A stretch of DNA of 64,000 nucleotides from Periplaneta americana (Eukaryota; Arthropoda; Insecta; Blattodea; Blattidae): assembly GCF_040183065.1 (NCBI RefSeq), contig NC_091117.1:100195001-100259000 (forward strand). Direction: 5' to 3'. Both the position numbers and the translations under genes were made by a program. Below, piece by piece: positions 21,788 through 34,562 of this stretch (position 1 is the stretch's first letter; every line of letters begins with the position of its first letter). The notes beneath the pieces are model-generated. The model was not told the origin of the DNA. It worked only from the letters and a program-made list of their open reading frames with translations, and made no database searches.

Positions 21788-21865
21788 ACCAATAGTGTAG
21801 GGATAAAGCGCCTGGCTTGTGTGCAGGATGTCACAAGTTCGATTCCCAGTCTGCAAACATTTTTA
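21788..21865 (+). repeat. Short tRNA-like SINE head
   Basis: TAGTGTAGGGATAAAGCGCC resembles an A-box region, and AAGTTCGATTCCCAG about 35 bp on is a canonical B-box. No cloverleaf is apparent and the following sequence is T-rich, so I call it a tRNA-derived SINE fragment. Confidence 0.55.
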
Positions 21866-21897
21866 AATGTTTCAGTTATTAGAGGAGATAAGATAGG

Positions 21898-22225
21898 TGC
21901 GCCGTGGCGTCGTGGTCTGCATTTGCCTAGGACTCGCGTTACGGAATGCGCGCTGGTTCGAGTCCTCATGAGGGAAGAAATTTTCTCATGAAATTTCGGC
22001 CAATGTATGGGATTGGTGCCCACCCAACATCGTGATGCACTTGGGGAGCGACGATAGGTAGCGAAATCCAGTTGCGAATGCCAGCTATAACGGCTGGCTA
22101 ACCACACGATACCTCCATTCTGGTTGGATGATCGTCCACCTCTGCTTCGGCATGTGGGTGTGAGGCCAGCAGCCGGCTGGTCATTCTAGGTCCTTCATGG
22201 GCTGTAGCGCCACGGATTATTATTT
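21898..22225 (+). repeat. tRNA-derived SINE of a second type
   Basis: A head with GGTCTGCATTTGCC and the B-box GGTTCGAGTCC, followed by a long conserved-looking body (CACCCAACATCGTGATGCAC, GGCTGGCTAACCACACGATA) and an ATTATTATTTA tail. The body differs from the other SINEs in the window. Confidence 0.7.
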
Positions 22226-22339
22226 AAGATAGGCTAACTAGTGATTTCCAGAACTTGTAATTTCGAGCACTGTCTAGTAATCCTTGATGAGAGAGTCATT
22301 GTGCCATAATGGTCGTCGGTACAGGAAATTCTTACGAAG

Positions 22340-22690
22340 AAAATGCCGCCATTACTGGAGGAGATCCCAATAAATGTTTGGCAAGGAATGTGGCTGATGC
22401 ATGACAGCACACCAACCCACAGAGTGGAAGTAGTCCGCAATCTTCTTAATGTTATCTTCGCTATATGTTGGATTGGAACAGGAAGGACTAGTACCATGGC
22501 CTACAAGATCTCCAGATCTTACACCTTGCGACTTCTTCCTGTGGGGATATGTCAAAGATCGGATTTATGCCAAACAACTGACGACCCCCCAGCAGTTAAG
22601 GCATTGGATTCGGCAGGCATTCCAGTTCATACAGCGCGTTGTGCTATGCCAAGTAATGTTGTCTGACATCAGTAGAGGCTTGTCTCTAAG
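22340..22690 (+). pseudogene. Tc1/mariner transposase C-terminal relic
   Basis: Two overlapping frames give LLEEIPINVWQGMWLMHDST (second Asp) and WPTRSPDLTPCDFFLWGYVK (third acidic residue region), the hallmark of mariner-type transposases. Frameshifts separate them and no TIRs were found. Similar in motif style to the copy at 43326-44822. Confidence 0.75.
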
Positions 22691-22699
22691 TTGAGGTAA

Positions 22700-24582
22700 C
22701 CGCTTTAACTACAAATTATCTGTGCTTAAATTGTTTTCAGGTGCAATTAACAAAAACAACTACTATTCAGAATAATCCTTAGAAATTCACTACAATAACA
22801 ATGTCAATTGTACACAATTCAAATCGAGTTACTGTTGAACAGAACTGCATAAAATAAAGACCAACTTAAACAATAACAATTTTATAATTTTGAAACAGGT
22901 CACAAACAAACAGTGGTGATATTCAAGAAGTTTAATAACCAGGTCTCTCATGTGTACCTATGTTAAACATATATGGTATATGTCCACAGTAATTGCAAAT
23001 ATTACCTAGAAATAATTTAACAACTGGTTCGTTCAAACCGGTGCAAACCAGCCGAATATCACCACTGAAACAAAAATACGGTGATCGCAATCACACATAT
23101 GCAGGATGTAACTCTTGCCCTCTATCTTTTTTTAAAATTATGTAGTTCCGCACATTCACAGGCAGTGCTGTTGACCGACTGTACACTTCGGTTTGACAGT
23201 GACAGTCCTTGCCGATGTTTTAGTTACCTCCATTATTATGATGGTTTTTTAAAATATTAAGAAAACATATTATCGCACAAATGTCCATGATCATCCATAT
23301 AGTGGGACATCTTGTCAAAAATTTTTAGTGTTTTGTGGGGGAGACTGGTCGTCTCTTTCTTTATCCACTAGTTTCTAAAATTGTTACAAATTATTATGAA
23401 TGGAATAAATAAAATGCAAAACCCAGTATTAAAAAATACTTTAAGAATTGCATACAATACAATTACACGAGTTTTTTTTTTACTCGTACCTTCCCTTTGG
23501 CAATACAATATTTTGATTTACTTCTTGTTTGGCATTGGATCAGAGGACAATGAATTTTTAAAGGTTGGGAAATAAAGCTCAAAGGTCTCTACAGTATTCT
23601 TATGGCACGTAAAGAGCCAACCCTGTCCTTGACAAAGAACCATAATTATGGTGTCTAATAATTACCAATGGATCAAATTAATGACTTTTCCATTACCACT
23701 TTAGATAAATTCATGACCTCTCGGCAATGTGCATGTCACAATGACATTTTTTTTAAATAAACCCCTACCTGAAAGCCATTTGAGATGAAAGCTGGATTCT
23801 TTTGTGTCATATTATCGGCTTAGAGTGTAAACCTGCTATGAAAAAGGAAATTTTACAAGGAAAGCAAAAAAAACTCCGAAACTTCAGACAAAACTTATGA
23901 TTGTGCTGACATTGCTTGTACTATAGCAAAAGATAACTTACTTTGTTGCCCTGAAAGTAATAAATGAACAAGTGCTGAATGTCTCTTTCCTCTTTCATGT
24001 ATTTTGACTAATATCAGTCAGTCACAGTCACATTTGCACATAATACATCTTGCTTTAAACTTGTTTCCTACTGGTCGAAGCCACAATTTCCAGTTCTTTG
24101 AGTCATCATGATGTAGCCAGTTTAATTGAAACTGTACTTCCCAGGCATGAACATACACGTAAAAACCTGATTCAGTTTAAATTAAGTACAATGCATGTGG
24201 TTGATTGATGTGTGATCAGAAAAAAATTATCTGTAGTTCCATCCTTCACCACTTAGCATGGAACATCAACACGGCCAGAAATTCAGTTTTAAGTCTCCTC
24301 AAAATATATTGTATTTTTCATCATTGGAAACAATTACAGTACCTATGGCATGAAAATATCTATAAAGCAATATATACTTACCAAACTTTAATTTGATTCA
24401 GACACTTTTTCCAGTCACTGAATCCTTCATAGGAAAACTGTGATCCTGACTCCATTTCATTTAGAGAGAGACCACGGAAACCACAGAAAACATATCCTAT
24501 GCTCTCACAATATATCAACAAAGTTCTGGATATATTTTCTTCATTAGTTAGCCTTTTTCAAATAAGTTAGAAATTAAGAATC
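22700..24582. other. Mostly unannotated AT-rich DNA with one repeat copy
   Basis: Contains the second copy of the 91-bp repeat (23081-23171). No gene, SINE or TIR pair was recognised in the remainder. Confidence 0.45.
23081..23171. repeat. 91-bp direct repeat, copy 2
   Basis: Near-identical to 21252-21342 in the same orientation. The start-to-start distance is 1829 bp. Confidence 0.93.
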
Positions 24583-24584
24583 TA

Positions 24585-25659
24585 CGAGAGTTGGATAAAA
24601 AGTAATGGCAACATTGCTACTGCTGCTATGTCAGGATATGAGTCAGATAGCTTTAGAGTGTTGTGGAGATGAGAACAGAAGTAAGGTCAGACAAGCTAGT
24701 ACAGTGGGTGGTTGTATGTTATCCAATGTCTTAAGTACAGGAGAATAATGTAGTGCCCTAATGACATGTTTATGAAGCTGGAACAACGTTCTTGGATCAA
24801 AATTGAAGTTACATGAGGTCGTAGTGCACAAGACTGTTATCAGGGACTGTGGAATTATGTGGTGCAGCATTGTCATGTCGTACAGTGGTGTGATGAATGA
24901 AAGTGTTTCGTGAAGATAGGGATGCTGTTCAGGAAAGGCCTCGTTCAGAACGACCATAATATTCAGCTTCGTACTTCTCTGCTGGATATTGAACACCAAT
25001 GACTGTGCTCCACATTCTGTAGGATATTCTTGGCTTTCGCAAAATTGCAGCACTTTGGATACCTCATCAAATCATTGAGGTGCAATAATGGCAGCACTAT
25101 GCAATTGCACAGGAATTCCTGAACAGCTACCAGAAAGTGACGACTATCTTGGACAGATCCTCACTATGGACGAAACATGGGTTTGCTCATATGACCATGC
25201 TTGAAGCGACAACCAAATGAATGGAAGCAGGATGCTTCAAGACAGTGCACTCTGCACAAGGTGGTGTGAAGGTGATGTTCATTGTGATGTATGACATCTT
25301 TGGGGTAATACTGCACCATACTGTGACAGATCTTATGCATCGTTGGTGATTAGAAGTAATGGAACATTCACCATACTCATCTGATATAAATCTGGCAATG
25401 ATATCTTCCCCAAAATGAAAGAGCGATTTAGAGGGAAGCATTACAACACAAGAGACGCCATTATTCATGCCAGAGGATGGTCACTTCAGGACATTAAGAG
25501 ATGGATGCACTGATGGTGTATGACGCCTTCCACAAGTGTGGCAGGAGGTGATAAACATGGGTGGCAATTACAGTGAAGAAATTTAAGTGGTGTTTCCTCT
25601 GATAATGAAGTCATTTCAAAATTATAGCACTGTTGCCAATACTTTTTATCCAACTCTCA
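24585..25659 (+). mobile_element. Degraded mariner transposon
   Basis: Ends GAGAGTTGGATAAAAAGTA and the inverted TACTTTTTATCCAACTCTC, flanked by TA (24583-24584 and 25660-25661). The plus-strand body encodes, through many stops, LTMDETWVCSYD (around 25165-25200) and a YSSDINLA..SPK remnant of the YSPDL.P.D motif. Length 1075 bp, slightly short for mariner. Inactive. Confidence 0.85.
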
Positions 25660-25661
25660 TA

Positions 25662-27585
25662 GCTTTATTATATTGACTTTTTGTTCACTGATATTCCATT
25701 TGATAGGATTACTGTGCAAACAAGGGAAGACTTGTATCAGTGCAGTCATGCTGTCCTTGATGTCTTCAGGAACATGTCTGGTCTGGTCTGAGCTTTCTCC
25801 AACATAATCTAATTCCCGCTGCTTAAGAGTACCCTTTACTAGTCTGAAATATGTTTGAAGCTAATATTATAAGGGGCGTTAGCTACTTCCCCTTTTTAAG
25901 TTTCAAATTCTGATTGTCACTAAGTATTTTTCTTCTGTCATTGATTATATCATTAGACAAGTATATTATAATACGAGTAAAACAAATTACAAAATGTGTT
26001 CTAAGATTAACTAACTGCCACTGCTGGGTTTTGATGGCACAGTCATGTAATTGTGACATTTATTAAATTTAAAGGAGAAGTCAGCAAATTAAAAATTTCA
26101 TCGTTCCTAACAATGCATGTGTTTATTAGTTTCACTAAAATTGCCTTACTGTTGGCGTACAGCATACAGTTACAGTCGGTATACGTTTTGTACAATAGTC
26201 AGGGGACACAAATTCACTCTTGGATTGCCATCAAACTTTGTAAGAGATAAACTAAAGAGAATGGTCAATAAAGTACATAATTAATTTACTCTCGGTACTT
26301 TAAACATGTCAACTTCCGTCTTAATTATATTAAATAAAACTTTGGCAATAAATACATAAAAAAAAAGCCACCCATAAAGATTTATGCTATAGGCGACTAC
26401 CTAGACTTGCCTATTTATAGCTCATTCAGTAGTACAATTTATGACAAACAATGAATTCGCATGCCCTGGTCAGTATCAAAAATGTCAATACAGAATTTTT
26501 TAAAAAATTACGAATTGTTAAAAATTGTATATATACAATTAAATGCCAGTAATTAATATATCAATTTTATCTTCACATTCTTAAATCAATCTGATTCAGA
26601 GCACTGTTGTTATCTGTACAGCTCAGTTGACAACTGATTCTAACAAGATATGTAACACAGTCTGTTTTTAAGTTATGTACTGTATATGTATACAAAATTG
26701 GGATTAAAAATTTATCATGTTCATTTTCAACTTATTTACGACAGACAGAGGAAAATCTACTAACAAAACTAAAGTCTTAGTAGCACGACAATGACTAGAT
26801 TTTTAATTGTAGTATTGTGTACTGAACAATAATGTGCTGTATAGAGAACATAAGTACACTTTCTTAACACCATTTTTTTTTCTCTTTACTGATGTGTGTG
26901 GTTTGAAAATGCTCATATACACGAAGGAAGAATTCAAGGAATCTACTTTTATATTTGGGGTCTTCTTACAGTGAAAATCTGCCTCACATTAAAGGATTAA
27001 AAAATTACCTATGCATAGGGAACAATCATGATCCCAGTATCCAGAATTCGAGTCAATGAAAGATGCAGATAATACAACACCTCTGAATTTCAACTGTGCT
27101 AACAAAATCTGCATTATTAGCACACATGGATAAAGGGGTTGTGATTAAAAAAAAAAAACAATAAAGTAGGTCCTATAAAAATGAAAACAATCTATTCCAC
27201 CCTTGGCACTAAGGAATTTTTAAAACTGTTTTACTGCAGTTTAATTGTTCTACAGCAACCTTTAAGATCCATACATAAGTTACAGTCATGGTATGCATAC
27301 ACTCTAATGCGTCATCCTCTATCATTAAATACATACTAATATAATCTTCTTTGGTAAATAAATATGGAAGACATGTTTCATTACATGTTTCAATATGGAA
27401 GACATGTTTCACCATTGGCTATCTGCAGTTCTGTGAAATTCTTACTGCAATATGGTGGAATACCTGAGTTGACTGTGCGTGCTTCCATGTTCGTCACAGG
27501 AGTTCAAATTGAGCAAAAAGTGGAGGATTCAGAAAGGAACAGTAAAAGGAGACACACATGTTTTGATAAAGAAATGTCTTTACAA
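25662..27585. other. AT-rich DNA downstream of the ankyrin gene
   Basis: No supported gene. Lies downstream of the putative polyadenylation signal of the minus-strand ankyrin-protein gene, so it is intergenic as far as can be seen. Confidence 0.45.
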
Positions 27586-27591
27586 TTTATT
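27586..27591 (-). promoter_or_regulatory. Candidate polyadenylation signal
   Basis: AATAAA on the minus strand, about 170 bp after the TAG stop of the ankyrin-protein gene. Plausible end of its 3' UTR, but other AT-rich signals further on are possible. Confidence 0.4.
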
Positions 27592-27758
27592 GCATTAACT
27601 TAAAACAAGTGTTACGATGTTGCAAATAATTATGGCAACTGCAGTGTGAGAATAATGTACTGGTAACAGCCACAATCCAAAAACAAAACATTAGTATGTG
27701 ATATAAGCAGTAAAAAAGAAAACGCTCTGGATTGTGGCCATTGTCTTAAGCACCATAT

Positions 27759-27919
27759 CTAGTAGAAGTCCGAGTCTGAGCTGTGGTGGGAGAGGTTCGA
27801 CTGGTCCCCTGCGGCAGCCTTCATTTCTGGTGAAGTCACATTATTGTACGTTGAGAAGTCTGTGGGTGACACAGGATGCAGCTGCAGCAGCTGTGTTAAT
27901 GTCGGATGCTTCTTTAGGC
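27759..27919 (-). CDS. Terminal exon of an ANKRD28/44/52-like protein
   Basis: Preceded on the minus strand by a TTTGCAG acceptor, it opens in the phase left by the exon at 42319-42530 (one base carried over, giving GGC). It codes LKKHPTLTQLLQLHPVSPTD, then about 15 residues, and finishes GDQSNLSHHSSDSDFY before TAG. The acidic Ser-Asp-aromatic C-terminus resembles the tails of vertebrate ANKRD28-type proteins. The ankyrin fold is absent here; this is the flexible tail. The joining of the two exons rests on phase, splice sites and tail resemblance, not on a transcript. Confidence 0.68.
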
Positions 27920-28735
27920 CTGCAAACCAATGAAATAAAGTTTCTAATTAATTAGTCAACTATTGAAATGTGAGATTTGTGACCCTAATAAAATTTTATT
28001 CACTACTGCTTAAACGTCAGTCAGACTTCTCTCCAAGTTACTGTGTCTCACTACTTACATCCTCAAATCCAATCAGATATCATTCTCAGTCTATATTTTG
28101 GTCTTGTTAACATTTTCCTTCGAGAATTTCCAACCGAGCATTTCTGATTATTTGAGCTTACTTCAAATAACATGGAAATGTTTTAATGTTTCACAGCCCA
28201 GTGCATATATTAGAAAAAGTATTATGACGTTGAAAATAGTTATTTATGATACAAGTTCGTAAAAGTTTTCTTTTTGGCATGAGTGTAAAAGTTTTGAAAT
28301 GAGGCGAAGCTGAATTTCACAAACACATGAGATCCAAAAAGATAACTTTACGAATGTGTATCATGCAATCTTTTTTCCTACAATAGCATAAATTTACATT
28401 AAATAAATATTTCAAGTTGGAGAGAATATAATATCACGATGTCACAGTAGCAGATAAAACGTCTGGTAGTAACAATACAGGTAGACCACAGCATCTTAGC
28501 CAGAAAGATTTGTATCAGACAGTAATCATAGGTAGTAACAGATTCTGTATTGTTAATACTAAATATGCTTAAACTACAGTACAATACAGTGAAACTTCCC
28601 AATAGTGGACACCGCTGAGGAAAAATTGAATGTCTGTTATTGAGAAGTGTCCGCTATTTAGAAAATTGTTAGTATGTACTGTATACAGTACATTAAAATT
28701 TCTCATACATATTCAACACTATATTTTACAGTACA

Positions 28736-29028
28736 AAAATGGAACTCTCTGCATCATAATCCACAGTTAATTCCCGATTTACCACGAAAATCGTCTGTAG
28801 CTGCATTTAGATTGGCAACAGGCCATGATTGTTTTGCCAAACACCTGCATAGAATTGGAATATATCAGTCTCCTAACTGTCCATTGTGCAACTCAAACCA
28901 AGAAATGGATTCGGAACACCTCAAATCTGTGCTTCAGTGGCTGACCATGATAATATCTTTGAAAAATATTGGAGTGCAAGAGATCAAATGACTTTATTGT
29001 CAAACGCCTGGCATTAGAAAACAACAAC
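28736..29028 (+). mobile_element. LINE 3' fragment inserted in the Tigger element
   Basis: 5'-truncated copy of the 45133-49719 LINE: WNSLHHNPQLIPDLPRKSSV through the CPLCNSNQEMDSEHLK zinc-knuckle-like region and the CTGGCATTAGAAAACAACAA tail. Flanked by a 15-bp duplication, ATATTTTACAGTACA (28721-28735 and 29029-29043), typical of target-primed reverse transcription. A frameshift follows the DSEHLK region. Confidence 0.92.
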
Positions 29029-29043
29029 ATATTTTACAGTACA

Positions 29044-29863
29044 GTACAGTAGACAGTGAGATTGTTTACAGTATTCATCCAGAGAGAAATCGTACCAGGT
29101 TCATCACAGTTGAAAATGTCTCTCTCATCAAACCCTTCGCAAATATCAGTAAGTTTACTTTTCCAATCAGATGCAATTTCTGGATCAACAGAAGCAGATT
29201 CACCACATACACTTTTGTAGGAAATATTGTGTCGTGACCAAAACTTGTCTAGCCAACCACCCGAAGCTTTAAAATTAGAATAACCCAACTCTTTTGCAAT
29301 TTCTCAGGTTTTCTCTCTAATCAAGGTCCCAGATAAAGGCATCTTATTGGCTCTAACACAGCAAAACCATTCACATGTTAAATTGTCAATGACAAGCCTC
29401 TCAGTTTTAGGAAAAGCTCTTTTTGTGTTTTCATATGGGTCAATGTTACTTATGTCCCGCCCACTAGAGAGACATAGGCCAATTTTACATACATTTAGTA
29501 TAATGTGTCGAACGTGTTGCTTCTTTGACAGGTTAGGTTTGGTTAGTTTAGGTTTTTGTTATAGCCTACCTTGCATATACGATTATAGCGCAACATTGGC
29601 AGTGATAAAAGTGAAATATTCGTTCAGTTGGTGTTGAATACTCTACATTCGCCCTCATTTGCATTCTCAGTGTATGATTTTAAAATAACATCCTTGTTTT
29701 TCAAAATTTCACTAACCTGAGTTTTTCCCACATTAAACTTTGTGGCCAGCTCATGAACACTTAATTTCTCCTTCTCACTATGCTTTACAATATCCACTTT
29801 CTCTTCTAGTGGTAAACGTTTACGTTTTTGTGACATTTTTAATGTGACTGTACTTCTGAACAC
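29044..29863 (-). pseudogene. Tigger transposase relic, DNA-binding half
   Basis: 29624-29863 codes KRKRLPLEEKVDIVKHSEKE followed by LATKFNVGKTQVSEILKNKD, the N-terminal Psq/CENP-B helix-turn-helix. 29044-29288 codes GYSNFKASGGWLDKFWSRHN and DICEGFDERDIFNCDE, the second (Tc5-type) DNA-binding domain and the beginning of the DDE core. The catalytic core beyond is missing. Stops and frame changes make it a pseudogene. Confidence 0.82.
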
Positions 29864-30211
29864 TCAACTTGAGAAACTAAGAAATTACGGACTGCTCACG
29901 TACAGTATCACAAGTAACAACTGTGCTGCTTACCTTCAATAAAGTACAAGAATGCACGATAATGATTGTTGCAAAGAATGCCATTAGAATTCCGTTAAAT
30001 TTTACAACTGTCTTTTTTCTTTTTTTTCTTTCACGCTGTCCGTTATTTGGAAGTTTTAATTGTTGTTGGGAGATTCACTTCAGTGTCCGCCTCCGTTATT
30101 GAGAATGTCCGCTATTTGGAAGAATTTTATCATAAGGGCCAATGTTATTTTGCAGGGGAATTTTAAAATGTCCGCTATTGGGAAGTGTCTGTTAAGGGAA
30201 GTTTCACTGTA

Positions 30212-30949
30212 TTACATTCAATCATCTTGCATTTCACATTGTGCAGTTAATTTTATATACGTTGTACAGTAATTATTAATTAGTCTTTCAATGTTCATTT
30301 TTCCATTTTCTTTTCACTGCACAGTTCTCTAAAGTGTCCAAACAATTTATTCAATGATTCCATTGCATTCATTTTAAAGTCTTTAACAATTGTTTCATAC
30401 TGAGGTCTTATGTTTTGAAGAGCATGAATGCCCTCTTTTGAAGTAACCCCAAATCTCTATCATCAACCCATCAGCTTTTCCAGTGTCATTCCGTCTTCCT
30501 CAGGTATAGGGATACCTATAGGGATTAATTTTCGACTGTTGGTGTTTAAATTCTTTAAAAACGAATAAGAATTTATAGTCGTGCAGAGTTGGCATAAAAA
30601 GTGACAAAAGAGCAATAAAACAGTAACCAACTAGCCCAAAGATATAAAGGATGTATTGTTATACAGCTAGCGATTGTCCTCGTAATAACCATAAAAAATT
30701 CCTGCAGTATCCATCAAAAGATTTTCCTTTTGACAGTGATCATTACAGCCAGGTTTCAATCCAAATAGACTGTGGCCACTGGTCGGAGTATGGGGTGACT
30801 GCTAAATAAACAGAAAATTTCTGTTGTTTTTATGGAAAATTCAATTGTTTCCAGACAAAATTTGCCTTTCAGCCAAGTGGCTACTTAAATGAAATGACTG
30901 CAAAGGCAGGTTTCACTGTACATACAAAGGTAATAATTAAGTATATGCA
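30212..30949. other. Intronic DNA, nothing recognised
   Basis: No TIR, SINE head or domain recognised in this part of the intron. Confidence 0.4.
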
Positions 30950-31039
30950 AGAAATGGAAGGCAGAAAATAGGAAAGATTGGAGAGTGCTGGGTTTGCAGT
31001 GAAAGACCTGCCCTTAGGCAGAACACTATGAATGAATGC
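30950..31039 (+). repeat. Tail of a second LINE family
   Basis: GAAATGGAAGGCAGAAAATA through GCTGGGTTTGCAGTGAAAGA and a TATGAATGAATG tail. The same 3' end occurs inverted at 61955 onwards, where it follows LINE coding remnants. A heavily 5'-truncated insertion. Confidence 0.7.
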
Positions 31040-32439
31040 AAGAAATTTCATGTAATAGTGTTTTTATCTAATACATTTTATCACATAATTAAAAAAAAAA
31101 TGGCATTTTACCTCACATGAGAATCTCTAAATCTAATATGTACTTAAGCAAAAGAGATTAATTAAAGTAAAATATACTTCCAAAGATGATCTTTACATTT
31201 TTAAAAGAATCAGAACTATATTCAATGTTTTTTGTCTAAAATTGAACTAATTAAATCAATAATATACAACATTTTCAAAAGCAACAGATACAATAAAAAT
31301 AAAATGTCCATGAGACATTAAATTTACGACCAATAAATATAACTTCTAACATTTAAAAATTATGGTGTGTATCACTGCCACCATATTCCTCATTCTGTTT
31401 CCATTAGGAGGTGTCATTTCGTGTTGCATTTTAGGAAAAGGAAGAGGAGAGGTTGTGGGTTGGATGTGATCTGACTCCCTTTCTTGGTCACATCTTGTGA
31501 TGAAGCTATAACACACAAAATTGCAAACTGTACAACAATAATTATTTATAATTATATTCACATGTGTCTGTAATGCACTTTGCAAGAACATGTCATCTCG
31601 GTCAAGTGATTGTCATGTTTACTATTAGTCCCCTTTGAAAGTGATGGATATTTAAGGGTAGTAAAATTCTTAGTGTGCCTACCTTCAAAATGAAAGAAAA
31701 GTCAAAGGTCTCATGCAACAGTTTTGTGACACGTAGACTGTCCCTGTCCATAAATAACAGGATTATAGAAAAAAAATCACAAACATTTTCTCACTCATTT
31801 TGTTAGTCATCATTTTCATTGCCATATGATCTAATGGAACATGTTCAACTTTTTTTTTCTCCCCACAAGGGCAATATTCGGAGTTTAATGTATTTTGTAT
31901 GTTACAGTGAGTGATTTGAGAAACATTAGTGTGTTACATTTTCGACACATAATGACTATAGGTTGACTTCAGTTGTCATGGAAATACTAATGTCATATCT
32001 AATAAAGTGACAATGGTAATGAGTCCATTCCTACACCCAAGGGGAGTCCGCATATATACATAACCTATTTAGAGGAATTTATTATAATCCATAGGGGAGG
32101 GGGTTGTAATATATTTAAAAAATAATGTTATTCAGTTGTGGTTTCACATGGACACGAAAGACTTGTGTGCACAGTACATGCATAACTATAGAAAGCATTG
32201 AAATATTACAGGATTCTGTGAATTATTATTATATTTTTGACATTTTAGTGTGTTAGATGATCTGAATTTGTATTCTGTATTTAATTTTTTGGATGGTACA
32301 TTGGTGCAAATATTAGTGTTGTTTATTGCCGTGTAAATTATCAAGAATTTAGATTTATTTATTTATTTTTTTATTCTGTCTCAGTCTATTAATTTTGTTT
32401 ACAACTATGTTTACTTAGTAACGCAAGAATTTTTATCTT
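31040..32439. other. Intronic DNA, nothing recognised
   Basis: AT-rich, with no supported gene or element end. Confidence 0.4.
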
Positions 32440-33785
32440 AATTGACTTTTGAAGATATACATATTGTCCTTTCTGTAATAAGAATTTTAAGGAAGCTCGT
32501 GGTTTACATATTCATGTGAGTAAAATGCATATGGATAAAAATCAAACAGATATGGATAATGCTATGCTAAATGAGGATTTGGAACAAACTATATCAGGTA
32601 TGTCACAGAGAGACAAATGCCTTTATTGTGGCAAGTTCTTTCGATCTGTCCAAATCCATTAGCAAAGCTCATCCGGAAAATTATCGCAGTAAGATTGCTA
32701 AAAAATATGCTACTGGTGTCGAGAACCAAAACTTAAGTTCAATTCATCCCAATTAGGCTAAAAGAGACCCAAAAAATACTAACAAAGCAAAACCTACACA
32801 AATTCTAGATTTTGAAGAGAAGTTTAGAACTATTATTAATAATAATGACTTTGATAGTTTTGAGAAATTACTTCATGATCTTACTAATTATTTAATGCAT
32901 GCTAGTAATACTCTATTGGGACCAAAACACCCAGCAATTAGATATCATGAAGCAAGAAAACGTCAAGAAGGAAATTGTTGTACGTCTTATCTTTAAACTA
33001 ACAACCCTGACAGATTAGCCAAAAGAAAACAATCGGAAAAAATATCACTATGAACTTGTTCAAATTCAATATTTTAACAAACGACGTAAAGTGGCATGAC
33101 ATATAATGCAAAACCAAAATGGTTTGAGGTGCAAAATTTCGATTGATAATATTTATAATCGTTTTAGTGGTATTTTTGAAAAAGTCAATGATAACAACCC
33201 TCTTCCATTGCCTACAGTCTTAAGTTCTTTTGAAGATATTTCTATTTCAGAATCAGATATTAACGTTGCACTTCCAAGAATTAAAGCAGACACTTCTCCA
33301 GGGCCAGATAGCATAATTGTGCGATGTCTTAAAGAGTTGCAAACATCTACTTTATTGCATATAATAGCAAATGGAATGTTGAAATTTCGAAAATGCCCAA
33401 AAATATTTAAATCTGCGAGAACAGTTTTGATATATAAAGATGGAGATCCCCTTGAAATAAAAAATTGGAGGCCGATATCTATTTTTTCTGTTATTCACAG
33501 GATTAGAGAAAAATGTTTTGATAAACAATTGAGACACTATATGGGGTTCTCACCTCATCAACGAGGCTTTATTTCTCTCCCTGGAACTCATATAAACACT
33601 TCTATAATTAATGCTTGTTTACAAATTTCTAAGTCACTGAAGAAAAACTGCTTTACAGCTTTCTTAGATATGTCAAAAGCATATGATGCTGTTGGGCATG
33701 AGCATATCAAACGTTGCCTACTTCACACTGATATGCCTGAAAATTTAAGAAGTGTTATAATTGACCTTGTACAAAACTATAATCT
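32440..33785 (+). pseudogene. R2-like retrotransposon, N-terminal and RT part
   Basis: The first piece carries a C2H2 finger, CPFCNKNFKEARGLHIHVSK plus MH (around 32463-32530), and a second broken finger (KCLYCGKFFRSVQIH) followed by HPENYRSKI. Fingers of this kind mark the N-terminus of R2-type elements. After stops comes an open frame (33106-33785): PLPTVLSSFEDISISESDIN, ADTSPGPDSI, EIKNWRPISIFSVIHRI, and FLDMSKAYDAVGHEHI (RT motif A). The YADD part is missing and the frame runs into unrelated sequence. Family assignment is by motif recognition. Confidence 0.72.
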
Positions 33786-34334
33786 ACTATTATTAGTTGT
33801 ATTATTGTTAGTAGTATTTAGTATTATGATTAATTTCCACTCCATTCTACGTAAATAAACAACCCTTACGGATCTGTATTATTTAAGTAGTAAACTATTA
33901 CGCCATAAACTACAATCATAATGTACTGTATCTGAGGATAAAATAGGGTTCCACTTGTGATGTATAATAAATAAGTAAAATTCCTTCACTGTAAATATAA
34001 TGAAACATGTATTTTATTCACTACTGTATGTTTACCTTTCAATGTTAAAAGCACTAGGAATTAGATCAAAGAAGTTTTCTGCCTATAGAGTAATTCAAAT
34101 TAAACAATAAAAAATCTTTTTCCTATCTTAGTACATATGTTTGGTCATTATTAACTAATTACATAACATCAATAAATAGATCCGGAGATGTGAATCTCAC
34201 ACCATCTTCAATATGTACTATTGGAATTTTCATATTTATTCTGTTTTCAGATACCGGAGATACTGCTAGGGTTAGTTAGCAGTATCAATAGAATTGGAAG
34301 TAGGTGGATATTGGGCAGTTTTTTTTAAGTTGAT
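33786..34334. other. Unrecognised AT-rich DNA between element parts
   Basis: Separates the first R2-like part from a SINE. No domain or repeat recognised. Confidence 0.4.
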
Positions 34335-34562
34335 TATTTAGTAACACAGTGTCAACTGCTGGGATTGGTGATAGCGAGATGGTATTTGGCAAGATGAGGC
34401 CGAGGATTCACATAGATTACCTGACATTCGCCTCATAGTTGGCGAAAACCTCGAAAAAAACCCAAATAGGTTATCAGCCCATGCAGGAATTGAACTCGCA
34501 CCTGAGCACAACTCTGGATTGGCAGGCAAGTGCCTTAGCCGACTGAGCTACACTAGTGGCAC
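34335..34562 (-). repeat. tRNA-derived SINE of a third type
   Basis: On the minus strand: TGTAGCTCAGTCGGCTAAGG (A-box) and GGTGCGAGTTCAATTCCTGC (B-box), then a body with AACCTATTTGGGTTTTTTTC and CTCATCTTGCCAAATACCAT. The tRNA part is well preserved, but the long non-tRNA body shows it is a SINE, not a tRNA gene. Confidence 0.78.

Larger units (their letters stand above)
28587..30209 (-). mobile_element. Tigger/pogo DNA transposon, degraded
   Basis: The ends CAGTGAAACTTCCCAATAGT and the inverted ..GGAAGTTTCACTG lie next to TA (28585-28586 and 30210-30211). Subterminal GTGTCCGCTATT blocks recur. The inside codes for pieces of a CENP-B/Jerky-like transposase on the minus strand. It is split by a LINE tail at 28736-29028 and perhaps a further insert near 29455-29620. 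Confidence 0.87.

Noticed and set aside
34500-34560. Possible functional tRNA gene
   Set aside because: Good A- and B-boxes, but a long non-tRNA body follows and no closing acceptor stem is seen. Called a SINE instead.
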